A stretch of 47,792 bases of DNA from Novosphingobium sp. ST904 (lineage in GTDB: Bacteria > Pseudomonadota > Alphaproteobacteria > Sphingomonadales > Sphingomonadaceae): positions 1 to 47,792 of the forward strand of contig NZ_LGJH01000122.1 in NCBI RefSeq assembly GCF_001298105.1, written 5' to 3'. A model generated the notes under the pieces. The model searched no databases, was not told the origin of the DNA, and saw only the letters and a list, made by a program, of their open reading frames with translations. Shown in pieces: positions 28,163 through 36,017 of this stretch (within the stretch, counting starts at the first letter, position 1; the number at the start of each line of letters is the position of its first letter). The position numbers and the translations under genes are program-made.

Positions 28163-28294
28163 ACCCTCGGAACTTCAACCTCGCCCGTTGTCTGTCCGTA
28201 GTACCCTCCGCTGCTTTTCCTTTTCTTCCCTTTGCACTGCAAGGCAGGAAGCCTAGTGTCCGCCCCGACAATTCCCCCAGACGGACCACATCCC

Positions 28295-29947
28295 ATGCCC
28301 AAGTTCCTCCTCGCCTCCGCGCTGCTCGCCGCGACCAGCCTCGTTTCCGCTCCGGCCCTTGCGGCGGAACCGGCCTACGATCTCGCCGTGCAGAAGGCGA
28401 AGCTGGCGACGATCCCGATGGAGGTGGACACGAAGTTCCTCTCGGCCGAGGAGCGGGACGTGGTGAACCTCCTCATCAAGGCTTCCGACCTGATGAGCGA
28501 GGTCTACTTGCGGCAGCGCTACGCGGAGAACCCGCAAGTGCGCCGCGCGGTCTCGATGAACCGCCGCGCCGACCGCGACCTGTTGGTCGAGATGTTCGAC
28601 CGTAATTTCGGGCCCTGGGACGAACTGGCCGACCTGCACCCGTTCTGGGGCACCACGCCGATGCCGGAAGGTGCGGGCTTCTATCCCGAAGATCTTACGC
28701 GCGCCGATTTCGAGGCTTACCTTGCCGCGCACCCGGACCAGAAGGCGGCGCTGAGCAGCCCTTACACGGTCGTCCGCAGGGACGGCGCGAAGCTGGTCGC
28801 GGTGCCTTATTCGGTCGCCTACAAGGCGTGGCTGGAACCGGCGGCCGGCCTGCTCGATCAGGCGGCGGCGCGGACGAGCAACGCCAGCCTGAAGAAATTC
28901 CTCTCGCTGCGGGCCAAGGCCTTCCGCACGGACGACTACTACGAGAGCGAACTGGCATGGATGGACCTGAAGGACACGCCCATCGAAGTCGCCATCGGGC
29001 CCTATGAGGTCTACACCGATCGTCTGATGGGCGCGAAAACGTCGTTCGAGAGCTTCGTGACGCTCAAGGACCCGGTGGAATCCGCTGCGCTTGCCAAGTA
29101 CAAGAACTACTTGCGCGACATGGAAGCGAACCTTCCGATCGAGGATGCCTACAAGAACTTCCAGCGCGGGTTCGAAAGTCCGATTGCCGTGGCCGAACAG
29201 ATTCGCGGCGGCGGCGACAATGTGCCGGGGCCGCAGACGGTCGCTTTCAACCTTCCCAATGACGAGCGCGTGCGCGAGGCCAAGGGCGCCAAGAAGGTGA
29301 TCCTGTCGAACGTGCTGGGCGCAAAGTTTGAGCGTATCCTGAAGCCCATGGGTGCACTGGTGCTGGTGCCGTCGCAGGCGGGTCTGGTCGATCGCAAGTA
29401 CATGCAGCTCGAAACGCTGTTCCATGAACTCTCGCACAGCCTCGGGCCGGGCACGATCGTCGTGAACGGTCAGACCACCACCGTGGACAAGGCGCTGAAG
29501 GAGCAGAACTCGGCAATCGAGGAAGCCAAGGCCGATGTCGCCGGGGTCTGGGATATCCTGTTGATGATGAAAAAGGGCGAGATTCCGGCATCCGAGCGCC
29601 CCCAGCTTTTCGCCACTTATGTCGCGGGCATCTTCCGCGCGGTGCGCTTCGGCGCGGTGGAGGCGCATGGCAAGGGCGCCGCGCTCCAGTATGGGTACCT
29701 GCGCGACAAGGGCGCCTTCACTTACGACGCAGCGGCGCGGCGCTATGCTTTCGACGATGCGAAGATGGAGGCAGGGCTGCGCGACCTGCTGCACGACATG
29801 CTGATGCTTCAGGCCAAGGGCGACTATGAAGGCACGAAGGTCTTCATGGCGCGCTGGGCGAAGCTGGATCCCGAGGCGGAAGCCGTGATCGCGAGCATGG
29901 CGAGCCTGCCGGTCGATATCCGGCCGGTCTATCCCGAAGGCATCTGA
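28295..29947 (+). CDS. Secreted DPP III-like (peptidase family M49-related) metallopeptidase
   Basis: A 550-residue protein with a clean signal peptide (MPKFLLASALLAATSLVSA, cleavage after ALA). The zinc motif HELSHSLGPG is at residues 377-386, and EEAKADVAGVW, at about 409-419, supplies the second glutamate, as in dipeptidyl-peptidase III. Classical M49 enzymes carry HEXXGH with an extra residue; here the spacing is HEXXH, as in most zinc peptidases. I therefore call it DPP III-like rather than DPP III. An upstream in-frame start at 28232 would put 21 extra residues before the signal, so I use 28295. It is alone between recN and the convergent MDR gene. Confidence 0.82.
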   Translation: MPKFLLASALLAATSLVSAPALAAEPAYDLAVQKAKLATIPMEVDTKFLSAEERDVVNLLIKASDLMSEVYLRQRYAENPQVRRAVSMNRRADRDLLVEMFDRNFGPWDELADLHPFWGTTPMPEGAGFYPEDLTRADFEAYLAAHPDQKAALSSPYTVVRRDGAKLVAVPYSVAYKAWLEPAAGLLDQAAARTSNASLKKFLSLRAKAFRTDDYYESELAWMDLKDTPIEVAIGPYEVYTDRLMGAKTSFESFVTLKDPVESAALAKYKNYLRDMEANLPIEDAYKNFQRGFESPIAVAEQIRGGGDNVPGPQTVAFNLPNDERVREAKGAKKVILSNVLGAKFERILKPMGALVLVPSQAGLVDRKYMQLETLFHELSHSLGPGTIVVNGQTTTVDKALKEQNSAIEEAKADVAGVWDILLMMKKGEIPASERPQLFATYVAGIFRAVRFGAVEAHGKGAALQYGYLRDKGAFTYDAAARRYAFDDAKMEAGLRDLLHDMLMLQAKGDYEGTKVFMARWAKLDPEAEAVIASMASLPVDIRPVYPEGI

Positions 29948-29957
29948 CCGCTGCCGG

Positions 29958-31007
29958 TCAGGGCCGCATAACCACATGGCCGAAGGGCTGGCCGCTGAGG
30001 ATGAATTCGTAGGCTTCGGCGGCCTCGCACAAGGCGAACTCGTGCTCGATGGGAAGCTGGATGCCGCCCTGGCTTACGCGGGCCAGCAGGCGCGTGACTT
30101 CGTCGTGGATATCGGGCTCGCCCAGCGGGCCGGCGGGCGCGATGGCGAAGCGCCTGATCGTGGGGCCGCCTGCGCCTTCCTTGCCATATCCGATCGAGGC
30201 CAGACCGTTTCCGGCGGCTGAGATCGCGGCGTAGCGTCCGCCCGGTGCAACGAGACGGGCAAGTTGCGTGGACCTTTCACCGGCGCTGACGTCGAACACG
30301 AAATCGACGCCCTTGCCACCGGTCAGTTCCAGACATGCGGCCATCACGTCGTCCTGTTCGGGGTAGAGGGCGTGATGGAGGCCGAGTTCCCTCAGCCTGG
30401 CGCCGCGCGCCGGATCTCGGGATATTCCGATGACGGTGGCGCCCGTTTCGGCGGCGAGTTGCAGCGCGACGATACCGAGGCTGCTGGTGATGTGATTGAT
30501 GAGCAGGACTTCGCCGGGTTGCAGTTGGCCCCGTGCGAAAAGCGTCCCCTGCGCGGCGGCCAGCGTGAAGGGCGCGGCCGTCCCGAAGCCCGGATCGATG
30601 CCCTGGGGCAGGGGCCAGGTGGAAGCTTCCGGCGCGGCGAACAGTTCGGCATGGCTGCCCCAGCCGTGGCAGGCCACAACCCGGTCGCCGATGCGGAACC
30701 GGGTCACTTTCGCGCCGGTGGCGATGACGATGCCACAGGCCTGGCTACCGGCGATGCCCGAAGGGGGGATCTCCGCAAGGCCGCTTTGATAGAGCGCCAG
30801 CTTCACCAGATCGATGGCTTCGATGGAAGCCAGCTCGACACGGATAAGCACCATGTCTGCCGCTACATCCGGTTCAGGTGCATCGCCAAAAGTCAGCATG
30901 GGACGTGCTCGGGGCCCGAGTGAAAAACAGCCTTCAAACGATCCCCGCGTCTCTGGATTGAATTCGATCTTGTTGGACAACACTGTATAAAATCGATTGC
31001 ACGTCAA
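29958..31007 (-). CDS. Zinc-independent medium-chain oxidoreductase (quinone oxidoreductase-like)
   Basis: A member of the MDR superfamily. The N-terminal GroES-like half contains PSGIAGSQACGIVIATGAKVTRFRIGDRV split over two strands, and the C-terminal half has a Rossmann fold (VLLINHITSSLGIVALQLA) and the closing FILSGQPFGHVVMRP. The catalytic-zinc Cys/His pattern of alcohol dehydrogenases is absent, suggesting an NADPH-dependent quinone or enone reductase. The start is uncertain. A TTG at 31007 has AGGA five bases upstream and gives 349 residues; an ATG at 30899 gives 313, closer to family length, but leaves only a short lead into VLIRVELASIE. It ends 10 bases from the convergent DPP III-like gene. 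Confidence 0.8.
   Translation of the reverse strand: MTCNRFYTVLSNKIEFNPETRGSFEGCFSLGPRARPMLTFGDAPEPDVAADMVLIRVELASIEAIDLVKLALYQSGLAEIPPSGIAGSQACGIVIATGAKVTRFRIGDRVVACHGWGSHAELFAAPEASTWPLPQGIDPGFGTAAPFTLAAAQGTLFARGQLQPGEVLLINHITSSLGIVALQLAAETGATVIGISRDPARGARLRELGLHHALYPEQDDVMAACLELTGGKGVDFVFDVSAGERSTQLARLVAPGGRYAAISAAGNGLASIGYGKEGAGGPTIRRFAIAPAGPLGEPDIHDEVTRLLARVSQGGIQLPIEHEFALCEAAEAYEFILSGQPFGHVVMRP
30971..30982. promoter_or_regulatory. Small inverted repeat TGTTG-N2-CAACA near the MDR gene start
   Basis: TGTTGGACAACA at 30971-30982, arms of five bases around GA, in a locally AT-rich stretch between the two candidate starts of the MDR gene. If the downstream start is used, this would be in the promoter region and could be an operator. 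No regulator gene is adjacent. Confidence 0.25.
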
Positions 31008-31034
31008 GGCATTCCTGCGGGTAAACTGCTGCCA

Positions 31035-32546
31035 TTATGGCTTATCTCTCAGTGTGATCGACGTTTTTCCACCGGCGCGAACCGGCAGGTAGAGCCCGCG
31101 TCCGCTGGCCTTGATGGTCCCTGTATGCGTTTCGGTGACTTCGGCCCGGATCACGAATTCGCCTTCCCGCTTGTCGTCGATGGCGCGCGCGATCTTGCCG
31201 AGGAGGTCCCGGTAGTCGTTCTCGAAATTCTGCCCGAGCGCCGCGGAGAGCGTGCTGGACACGCCGGGCGTATTGGCAAGGGCCAGCAGGATATCGCCGC
31301 CCACCGCGTCCGTCGTGCCGCCGACATGGAAATCGGCGAAGTCCACCTTGCGCGAATTAGCGGCATTTACCGGGGTTGCGGTGATCCAGACCGTTCCATG
31401 TGCCGCCTTCAACCGTTCGGCTACGCCGCGGGCCGTGAAGTTTATACCTACCGCGATTCTGCCGCCGGTGGTTCCGTAGATGGTCGCCTTGTGGAAGGTG
31501 GCCATTACCGGGCCGATGTGCGGAACCGCGAACGGCCGCTGCGACCGCTTGACGAGCGCGCGCATCAGGACCGGCTCAAGCTCGCGATAATCGGCGATCA
31601 CCGGGATGAAGAAGGCCAGCCGGCCGGCTTCCGCTGTCATCGGGCGCAGCGGGGGCAGGGGCGCGGCGGGCGGATCGGGCGGGCGGTGGCCAACGAAGGT
31701 TTCGGTGAGCGCCTTGAGGCCCAGCCGCAGGACCAGCCGATGTCCATCCAGTTCATACCCGCCGTACTGCAATTCCTGCGGCGTGATCCGCATCCAGACC
31801 GGCGGGTTCCTCTCATTGAGGGCGAGCGAGGTGAAGGCGGAGGCCCAGGCCCTTTCGATCTGCGGTCTCAGTTCCAGGCGGGCAAGCTGCCCGGGGAGAG
31901 TTGTTTCAAGCCGGGCGATCACCGGGGCGAGCTTGCGGTCCGCCGGCTCGGTGAGGTCTATGCGCTGGCCGAGGAAATCGAGATGGGGATGCTCGGTCCA
32001 GCTATAGCGGATGTCCACCGTGCCGCGCGGGGTCCAGTCCTGCGCAAGCGTGAGGCGGATCGTGGCGCGGGCCGTGGCATCTGCCGTTGCGGTTTCCCGC
32101 TTGAGGACGCCGGCGATATCCTCGGCGCGGACGACGGCGTGCAGCGGCATGGTCAGCACGATGTCGCGGCCCTTGCCGGTGAAGCTTACCGGACCGCGCG
32201 TGACTTCGCCGATGATGCGGCACTTGATGTCCGGGGTCTTGAGCTTGACGAAAGCCACCTTGACCTTCCTTGACGGCACGCAAGTGCTGTCCGGCCTGTC
32301 TATCGACCAGAGCCGGCGGGGAATCTCCCGCTCCAGGGCCCGGGCGAGTTCGCTTACGTCGGCATGGATGGGGACGGTGACGAGCGATGCCTGCGGTTCC
32401 ATGCGAATGGCGTCGGTGGCGCGGGGCGGCGGCCCTTCATCGGCTCGGCGCTTACACCCCGCGAGCGCGAGCGCGAGGCAAAGCGCGAGCGTCGTCGCTC
32501 CCATGGCGCAGTGGCCCGCCGCACGGACCTTTCCTGTCCTCATTGC
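31035..32546 (-). CDS. DUF4403 family lipoprotein
   Basis: A 503-residue protein with a lipobox (TTLALCLALALAG before Cys30). The body is rich in beta strands, with segments such as SLVTVPIHADVSELARALEREIP split across strands, YSWTEHPHLDFLGQRIDL, MRITPQELQYGGYEL, GRIAVGINFTARGV and GDILLALANTP. These fit DUF4403, a family of about 450-500 residues with no known function that I recall from Proteobacteria including sphingomonads. I use the ATG at 32546, which gives a normal lipoprotein signal; a start at 32609 would add 21 residues before it. Transcribed in the same direction as the porin and small secreted protein upstream, so possibly part of one envelope operon. Frame intact. Confidence 0.8.
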   Translation of the reverse strand, partial: AMRTGKVRAAGHCAMGATTLALCLALALAGCKRRADEGPPPRATDAIRMEPQASLVTVPIHADVSELARALEREIPRRLWSIDRPDSTCVPSRKVKVAFVKLKTPDIKCRIIGEVTRGPVSFTGKGRDIVLTMPLHAVVRAEDIAGVLKRETATADATARATIRLTLAQDWTPRGTVDIRYSWTEHPHLDFLGQRIDLTEPADRKLAPVIARLETTLPGQLARLELRPQIERAWASAFTSLALNERNPPVWMRITPQELQYGGYELDGHRLVLRLGLKALTETFVGHRPPDPPAAPLPPLRPMTAEAGRLAFFIPVIADYRELEPVLMRALVKRSQRPFAVPHIGPVMATFHKATIYGTTGGRIAVGINFTARGVAERLKAAHGTVWITATPVNAANSRKVDFADFHVGGTTDAVGGDILLALANTPGVSSTLSAALGQNFENDYRDLLGKIARAIDDKREGEFVIRAEVTETHTGTIKASGRGLYLPVRAGGKTSITLRDKP

Positions 32547-32609
32547 GCGAATGTCCCGGAAATTGTCCCCTCCGCACAGGACAATACGCGAGAATTGCGG
32601 CAGTTCCAA

Positions 32610-33364
32610 TCACGGCGTGAAACGCAGGTAAGCCGCAATCCTGGAGCCTGTGTGGCGGTCGCGATAGCGGCCGGGGGCCAGGTCGTCCCCGATCGATGTC
32701 CCGGTATATCGCAGGCCCAGCGCGAGCCGGTCCATCTGCTGTTCGACGCCGAGATAATGGTCCCAGTAACTGCCGTCCGGGCGCAGGCGCTGGACACGCA
32801 TTGCGGCAAGAGCGGAATTCCGGGTGGAGCCGGTGCTGTAGCCGCCCCCACCATACACGGTGAGCGCGGTGCCGGGAATGCCGACGGCAGCATTGGCTTC
32901 AAGGTAGAGATCGCTGCCGCCGATCGCCTTCTGCGAAGGCGCGAAGCTGGCGCCGAGGTCGAGACGGGCGGGGCCGATCGTGCGGGAGAGGCGCGTGCCG
33001 AGTTCGCCGTAGCTCAGGCCCGAGGCGCCGACGAAGACATGGCCGGTGGCTGCCGCGGAAAGCGTCCATCCGCCGCCGGAGTAGAGCGTCAATTCCGGAG
33101 ACAGGGTGAGGCCTATGTCGGCGTCGCCGTGTCTTGCGCTGTCCCGCAGGCTGGCGGCGCCGAGATCGATCGAGACATCGGAGGACAAGGGCAGGCTGGC
33201 ATCCACCGCCATGGCCGCGCGGCCGCCGCTCCAGCTCAGCCCGCGTGCGCGCAAGTCGCTGGTGGCCTCCAGCGAGACGCTGGCGGCGGCGGACTGGGCC
33301 TGGCTGTGGGCGGGAAAGACGATTGCGCGGCCACGAGGGCCGCCGGGAAAGCGTATCTGGTCAT
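32610..33364 (-). CDS. TorF-type putative porin, signal region frame-broken near 33326
   Basis: The main frame gives a 12-strand-like beta-barrel protein. It begins DLRARGLSWSGGRAAMAVDA and shows the features SLRDSARHGDADIGL, SYGELGTRLSRTIGPARLDL, FAPSQKAIGGSDLYLEA and LGLRYTGTSIGD, ending in a barrel-like RIAAYLRFTP. This matches the TorF putative porin family of sphingomonads. The frame has no good start. Restoring one base at about 33326 joins it to an ATG at 33364 and gives a perfect signal peptide (MTRYAFPAALVAAAIVFPA, ending HSQAQS). I place the start there, for about 251 residues. Substrate unknown. It lies 20 bases downstream of the small secreted protein's gene. Confidence 0.78.
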
Positions 33365-33383
33365 CCCGACGCTCTAGCGCGGT

Positions 33384-33830
33384 TCATTTCGCGGCGAAAT
33401 CGCGTGCGGCGTCGATTGCGGCCAATGTATCGTGGTGGTCGGCGGATGCCAGTTCGCGGACGTGATCCGAAATCGCATCGGCCTTGCCCGCCACGAATTC
33501 GCCCCTCTGCCGGTCGTCGCGGCGGCAGTCTCCGGGTTGGCTCTGCGTGAAGGTCCTCGTGCCGGGAAGCACGGTGGCGATGGCCCTGGCGCCGCCCGCA
33601 GGCTGAATGCGCCGCTCGACCGAGACTTGCGCGGTAAGGATGCAGCGCCGGCTGCTGGTGCGGGCCGGGGGGGAGATGCCGATGGCCTTGGCGCGGGTCT
33701 CGACCCGGGTGACGTAATCGACTGTGTAGGCCGCGCCGCGATGCTGGACCTCGAGCGAATGGGCCGGAGCCGCGTGGGGAACTGCGGAGGCGGAGATGGC
33801 TGCGGTTGCGGCGAGAACCAGGAAGCTCAA
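33384..33830 (-). CDS. Small secreted protein of unknown function
   Basis: A 148-residue protein with a signal peptide (MSFLVLAATAAISASAVPHA) and no family I recognise. The mature part is basic and has exactly two cysteines, Cys63 (SRRCILTAQVSV) and Cys102 (GDCRRDD), suitable for one periplasmic disulfide, followed by an acidic/His-rich helical tail (ASADHHDTLAAIDAARDF). The TTG at 33830 is chosen because GAGGG lies about eight bases upstream. The gene is directly upstream of the TorF-type porin gene in the same direction, so the two probably share a transcript. Two adjacent inverted repeats lie just upstream. Confidence 0.7.
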   Translation of the reverse strand: MSFLVLAATAAISASAVPHAAPAHSLEVQHRGAAYTVDYVTRVETRAKAIGISPPARTSSRRCILTAQVSVERRIQPAGGARAIATVLPGTRTFTQSQPGDCRRDDRQRGEFVAGKADAISDHVRELASADHHDTLAAIDAARDFAAK

Positions 33831-33850
33831 GTGATCACCCTCTCATCTTT

Positions 33851-33874
33851 GCCTAAATAATAGGCATTAAATGC
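33851..33874. promoter_or_regulatory. Two adjoining inverted repeats upstream of the secreted-protein/porin genes
   Basis: GCCTA-N5-TAGGC (33851-33865) and GCATT-N1-AATGC (33864-33874) share two bases. They lie in an AT-rich patch 20-45 bases upstream of the TTG start on the minus strand, where a promoter is expected (TATTAT can be read on that strand). Operator function is inference. Confidence 0.35.
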
Positions 33875-33975
33875 TTATTGTTTGGGCATCCTCGATAGCA
33901 GCGGCTATTGTCCCGTTCGTTTCCCGATCTTGAATTTCATTGTCTTTCCGGGCGGCCGAATCCGCGACACGCGGT

Positions 33976-34401
33976 TCAGTTTCGGGCGAAGAGCTGGCCA
34001 AGATCGGCGAAAGCCTTCATCTCGATGGCATTGCCGGAAGGATCGCGGAAGAACATCGTGGCCTGTTCTCCCGGCTGTCCGGCAAAGCGGATATAGGGTT
34101 CGATGCCGAACGCCATCCCGGCGTCGCGCAGACGCGCGGCGAGAGCCTGCCAGTCCTCCATCGCCAGCACGATCCCGAAATGCGGCACCGGCACGCCGTG
34201 TCCATCGACCGGATTGGATCCGGCATCGCCGCGCGCCATGTCCGGCACGTGATGGGCGACGATCTGGTGGCCATGGAAGTCGAAGTCGATCCACGATGCA
34301 CTGCTGCGTCCTTCCCGGCATCCCATGACCCCGCCCCAGAATGCCCGGGCGGCGTCGAGATCGTGGACGGGAAAGGCGAGGTGGAAGGGGCGAAGGTTCA
34401 T
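33976..34401 (-). CDS. VOC (glyoxalase/dioxygenase superfamily) protein
   Basis: A 141-residue single-domain vicinal oxygen chelate protein with the paired beta-alpha-beta modules. Metal-site candidates are His8 ([19 protein letters not shown]), His in [13 protein letters not shown] and Glu in [12 protein letters not shown]. The glycine-rich FFRDPSGN loop is typical of the superfamily. I use the ATG at 34401, where the conserved fold begins; a start at 34464 would add 21 basic residues with no counterpart. The reaction cannot be told from sequence, since the superfamily covers lyases, dioxygenases and resistance proteins. It lies downstream of the lpd terminator, so it is probably transcribed separately. 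Confidence 0.82.
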   Translation of the reverse strand: MNLRPFHLAFPVHDLDAARAFWGGVMGCREGRSSASWIDFDFHGHQIVAHHVPDMARGDAGSNPVDGHGVPVPHFGIVLAMEDWQALAARLRDAGMAFGIEPYIRFAGQPGEQATMFFRDPSGNAIEMKAFADLGQLFARN

Positions 34402-34442
34402 GGGGCGAGAGGTAGCGGGAATGCGCGCGCGCCCCAAATGGA

Positions 34443-34474
34443 AAAGCCGGCGATGCTTTCGCACCGCCGGCTTT
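34443..34474 (-). terminator. Rho-independent terminator after lpd
   Basis: AAAGCCGGCG (34443-34452) and CGCCGGCTTT (34465-34474) form a 10-base stem. On the minus strand it comes 27 bases after the lpd stop and is followed by a short T-run (TTTTC). Confidence 0.88.
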
Positions 34475-34500
34475 CGCCTGGCCTTCGAAGAAGGAGCCGA

Positions 34501-35898
34501 TCAGATGTGGATCGGCTTGCCCAGCACGGCCATGGCCGCTTCCTTGATCGCTTCCGAATGGGTCGGGTGCGCGTGGCAGGTGTAGGCGATGTCTTCCGAG
34601 GTCGCGCCGAATTCCATGGCCTGCGCGGCCTGGCCGATCATCGTGCCTGCCACCGAGGCGATGCACCACACGCCGAGCACGCGGTCGGTCTCGGCATCGG
34701 CGATCACCTTCACGAAGCCGTCCGGCTCGTGGTTGGTCTTGGCGCGCGAGTTGGCGAGCATCGGGAACTTGCCGACCTTGATCGCGCCGCGTTCCTTGGC
34801 GGCTTCCTCGGTGAGGCCGACGCCCGCGAATTCCGGCTGGGTGTAGACCACGCCCGGGATCACGTCATGGTTCACGATGCCGGTCAGGCCCGCGATGTTC
34901 TCGGCCACGGCAATGCCTTCGTCCTCGGCCTTGTGCGCGAGCATCGGGCCGGGGATCACGTCGCCGATGGCCCAGACGCCGTCCACCTTGGTGGCGAAGT
35001 CGTGGTCGGTCTCGATCTGCGCGCGTGCGTTCAGTTCGATGCCGATCTTGTCGAGGCCAAGGCCTTCAGTGTTGGGACGGCGACCGATCGAAACCAGCAC
35101 GACGTCGGCCTCGATCACTTCCGCGTCACCGCCCTTGGCGGGTTCGACGGTGACCTTGGCGGTCTTGCCTTCCACGGTCACGCCGGTGACCTTGGTGCCG
35201 AGCTTCAGGACCATGCCCTGCTTCTTGAAGATCTTGCCGGCTTCACGGCGCACTTCGCCGTCCATGCCGGGCAGGAGCTGGTCGAGGTATTCGACGACGG
35301 TGACTTCCGCGCCGAGACGGCGCCAGACCGAACCGAGTTCGAGACCGATCACGCCGCCGCCGATGACGACCATCTTCTTGGGAACGGAGGCCAGCTCCAG
35401 CGCGCCGGTGGAATCAACCACGACGCCGCCGGCATTGTCGATCTCGACGCCGGGAAGCGGGGTGACCGAGGAACCGGTGGCGATCACGATGTTCTTGGCG
35501 GTCACGGTCTTGCCCGCGACTTCGACGCTGTGCGCGTCCTTGAACTGGGCGTAGCCCTTCAGCCAGTCGATCTTGTTCTTCTTGAACAGGAATTCGATGC
35601 CGCCGGTCAGGCCCTTCACGGCGTCCTTGCGCTGGTCCTGCATGGTGTCGAGGTCGAGCTCAGGGGTCACCTTGATGCCCATCGCCGCCATCGCGCCGCC
35701 CTTGGCCGCCTCGAAGTATTCCGATGCGTGGAGCAGGGCCTTGGAGGGGATGCAGCCGACGTTGAGGCAGGTACCGCCCAGCGTCTCGCGACCTTCGGCG
35801 CAGGCGGTCTTCAGACCGAGCTGTGCGGCGCGGATCGCAGCGACATAGCCGCCAGGGCCGGCACCGATGACAAGGACGTCGTAATCGTAATCAGCCAT
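34501..35898 (-). CDS. lpd: Dihydrolipoyl dehydrogenase (E3)
   Basis: The FAD-dependent enzyme that reoxidises lipoyl groups of 2-oxoacid dehydrogenase complexes using NAD+. The 465-residue protein has the FAD-binding GAGPGGYVAAIRAAQLG, the redox disulfide Cys44/Cys49 (GGTCLNVGCIPSK), the NAD-binding VVIGGGVIGLELGSVW, VLVSIGRRPNTEGLGL, and the C-terminal active-site pair His447/Glu449 (HPTHSEAIKEA). Being next to sucA and sucB, it presumably serves the 2-oxoglutarate dehydrogenase complex. A terminator hairpin lies between sucB and lpd, so lpd probably has its own promoter in the 119-base gap or depends on read-through. The symbol lpdA is also used. Reading frame intact. Confidence 0.96.
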   Translation of the reverse strand: MADYDYDVLVIGAGPGGYVAAIRAAQLGLKTACAEGRETLGGTCLNVGCIPSKALLHASEYFEAAKGGAMAAMGIKVTPELDLDTMQDQRKDAVKGLTGGIEFLFKKNKIDWLKGYAQFKDAHSVEVAGKTVTAKNIVIATGSSVTPLPGVEIDNAGGVVVDSTGALELASVPKKMVVIGGGVIGLELGSVWRRLGAEVTVVEYLDQLLPGMDGEVRREAGKIFKKQGMVLKLGTKVTGVTVEGKTAKVTVEPAKGGDAEVIEADVVLVSIGRRPNTEGLGLDKIGIELNARAQIETDHDFATKVDGVWAIGDVIPGPMLAHKAEDEGIAVAENIAGLTGIVNHDVIPGVVYTQPEFAGVGLTEEAAKERGAIKVGKFPMLANSRAKTNHEPDGFVKVIADAETDRVLGVWCIASVAGTMIGQAAQAMEFGATSEDIAYTCHAHPTHSEAIKEAAMAVLGKPIHI

Positions 35899-35972
35899 TG
35901 TTCAGGCCTCCGTACGCTCGTGCTTCGCACTTTGGGCACGAGCGGAAAATAGTCATTTCAACTCAAGAGAAA

Positions 35973-36010
35973 ACCCCGCCCGGCCAGATGTTTTTCAGGA
36001 CGGGCGGGGT
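35973..36010 (-). terminator. Hairpin terminator between sucB and lpd
   Basis: ACCCCGCCCG (35973-35982) and CGGGCGGGGT (36001-36010) form a 10-base stem with an 18-base loop, followed on the minus strand by TTTTC. It lies eight bases after the sucB stop and would separate or attenuate lpd expression. Confidence 0.8.
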
Positions 36011-36017
36011 CTGCAAC

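Noticed and set aside
26454..28289. Open frame of about 610 codons antisense to recN
   Set aside because: It mirrors recN codon bias, gives Arg/Ala-rich composition without motifs, and covers the LexA box and the downstream hairpin repeat.
28253..29977. Long open frame antisense to the DPP III-like gene
   Set aside because: The composition is that of a complementary-strand artefact; the sense frame has a signal peptide and a zinc motif.
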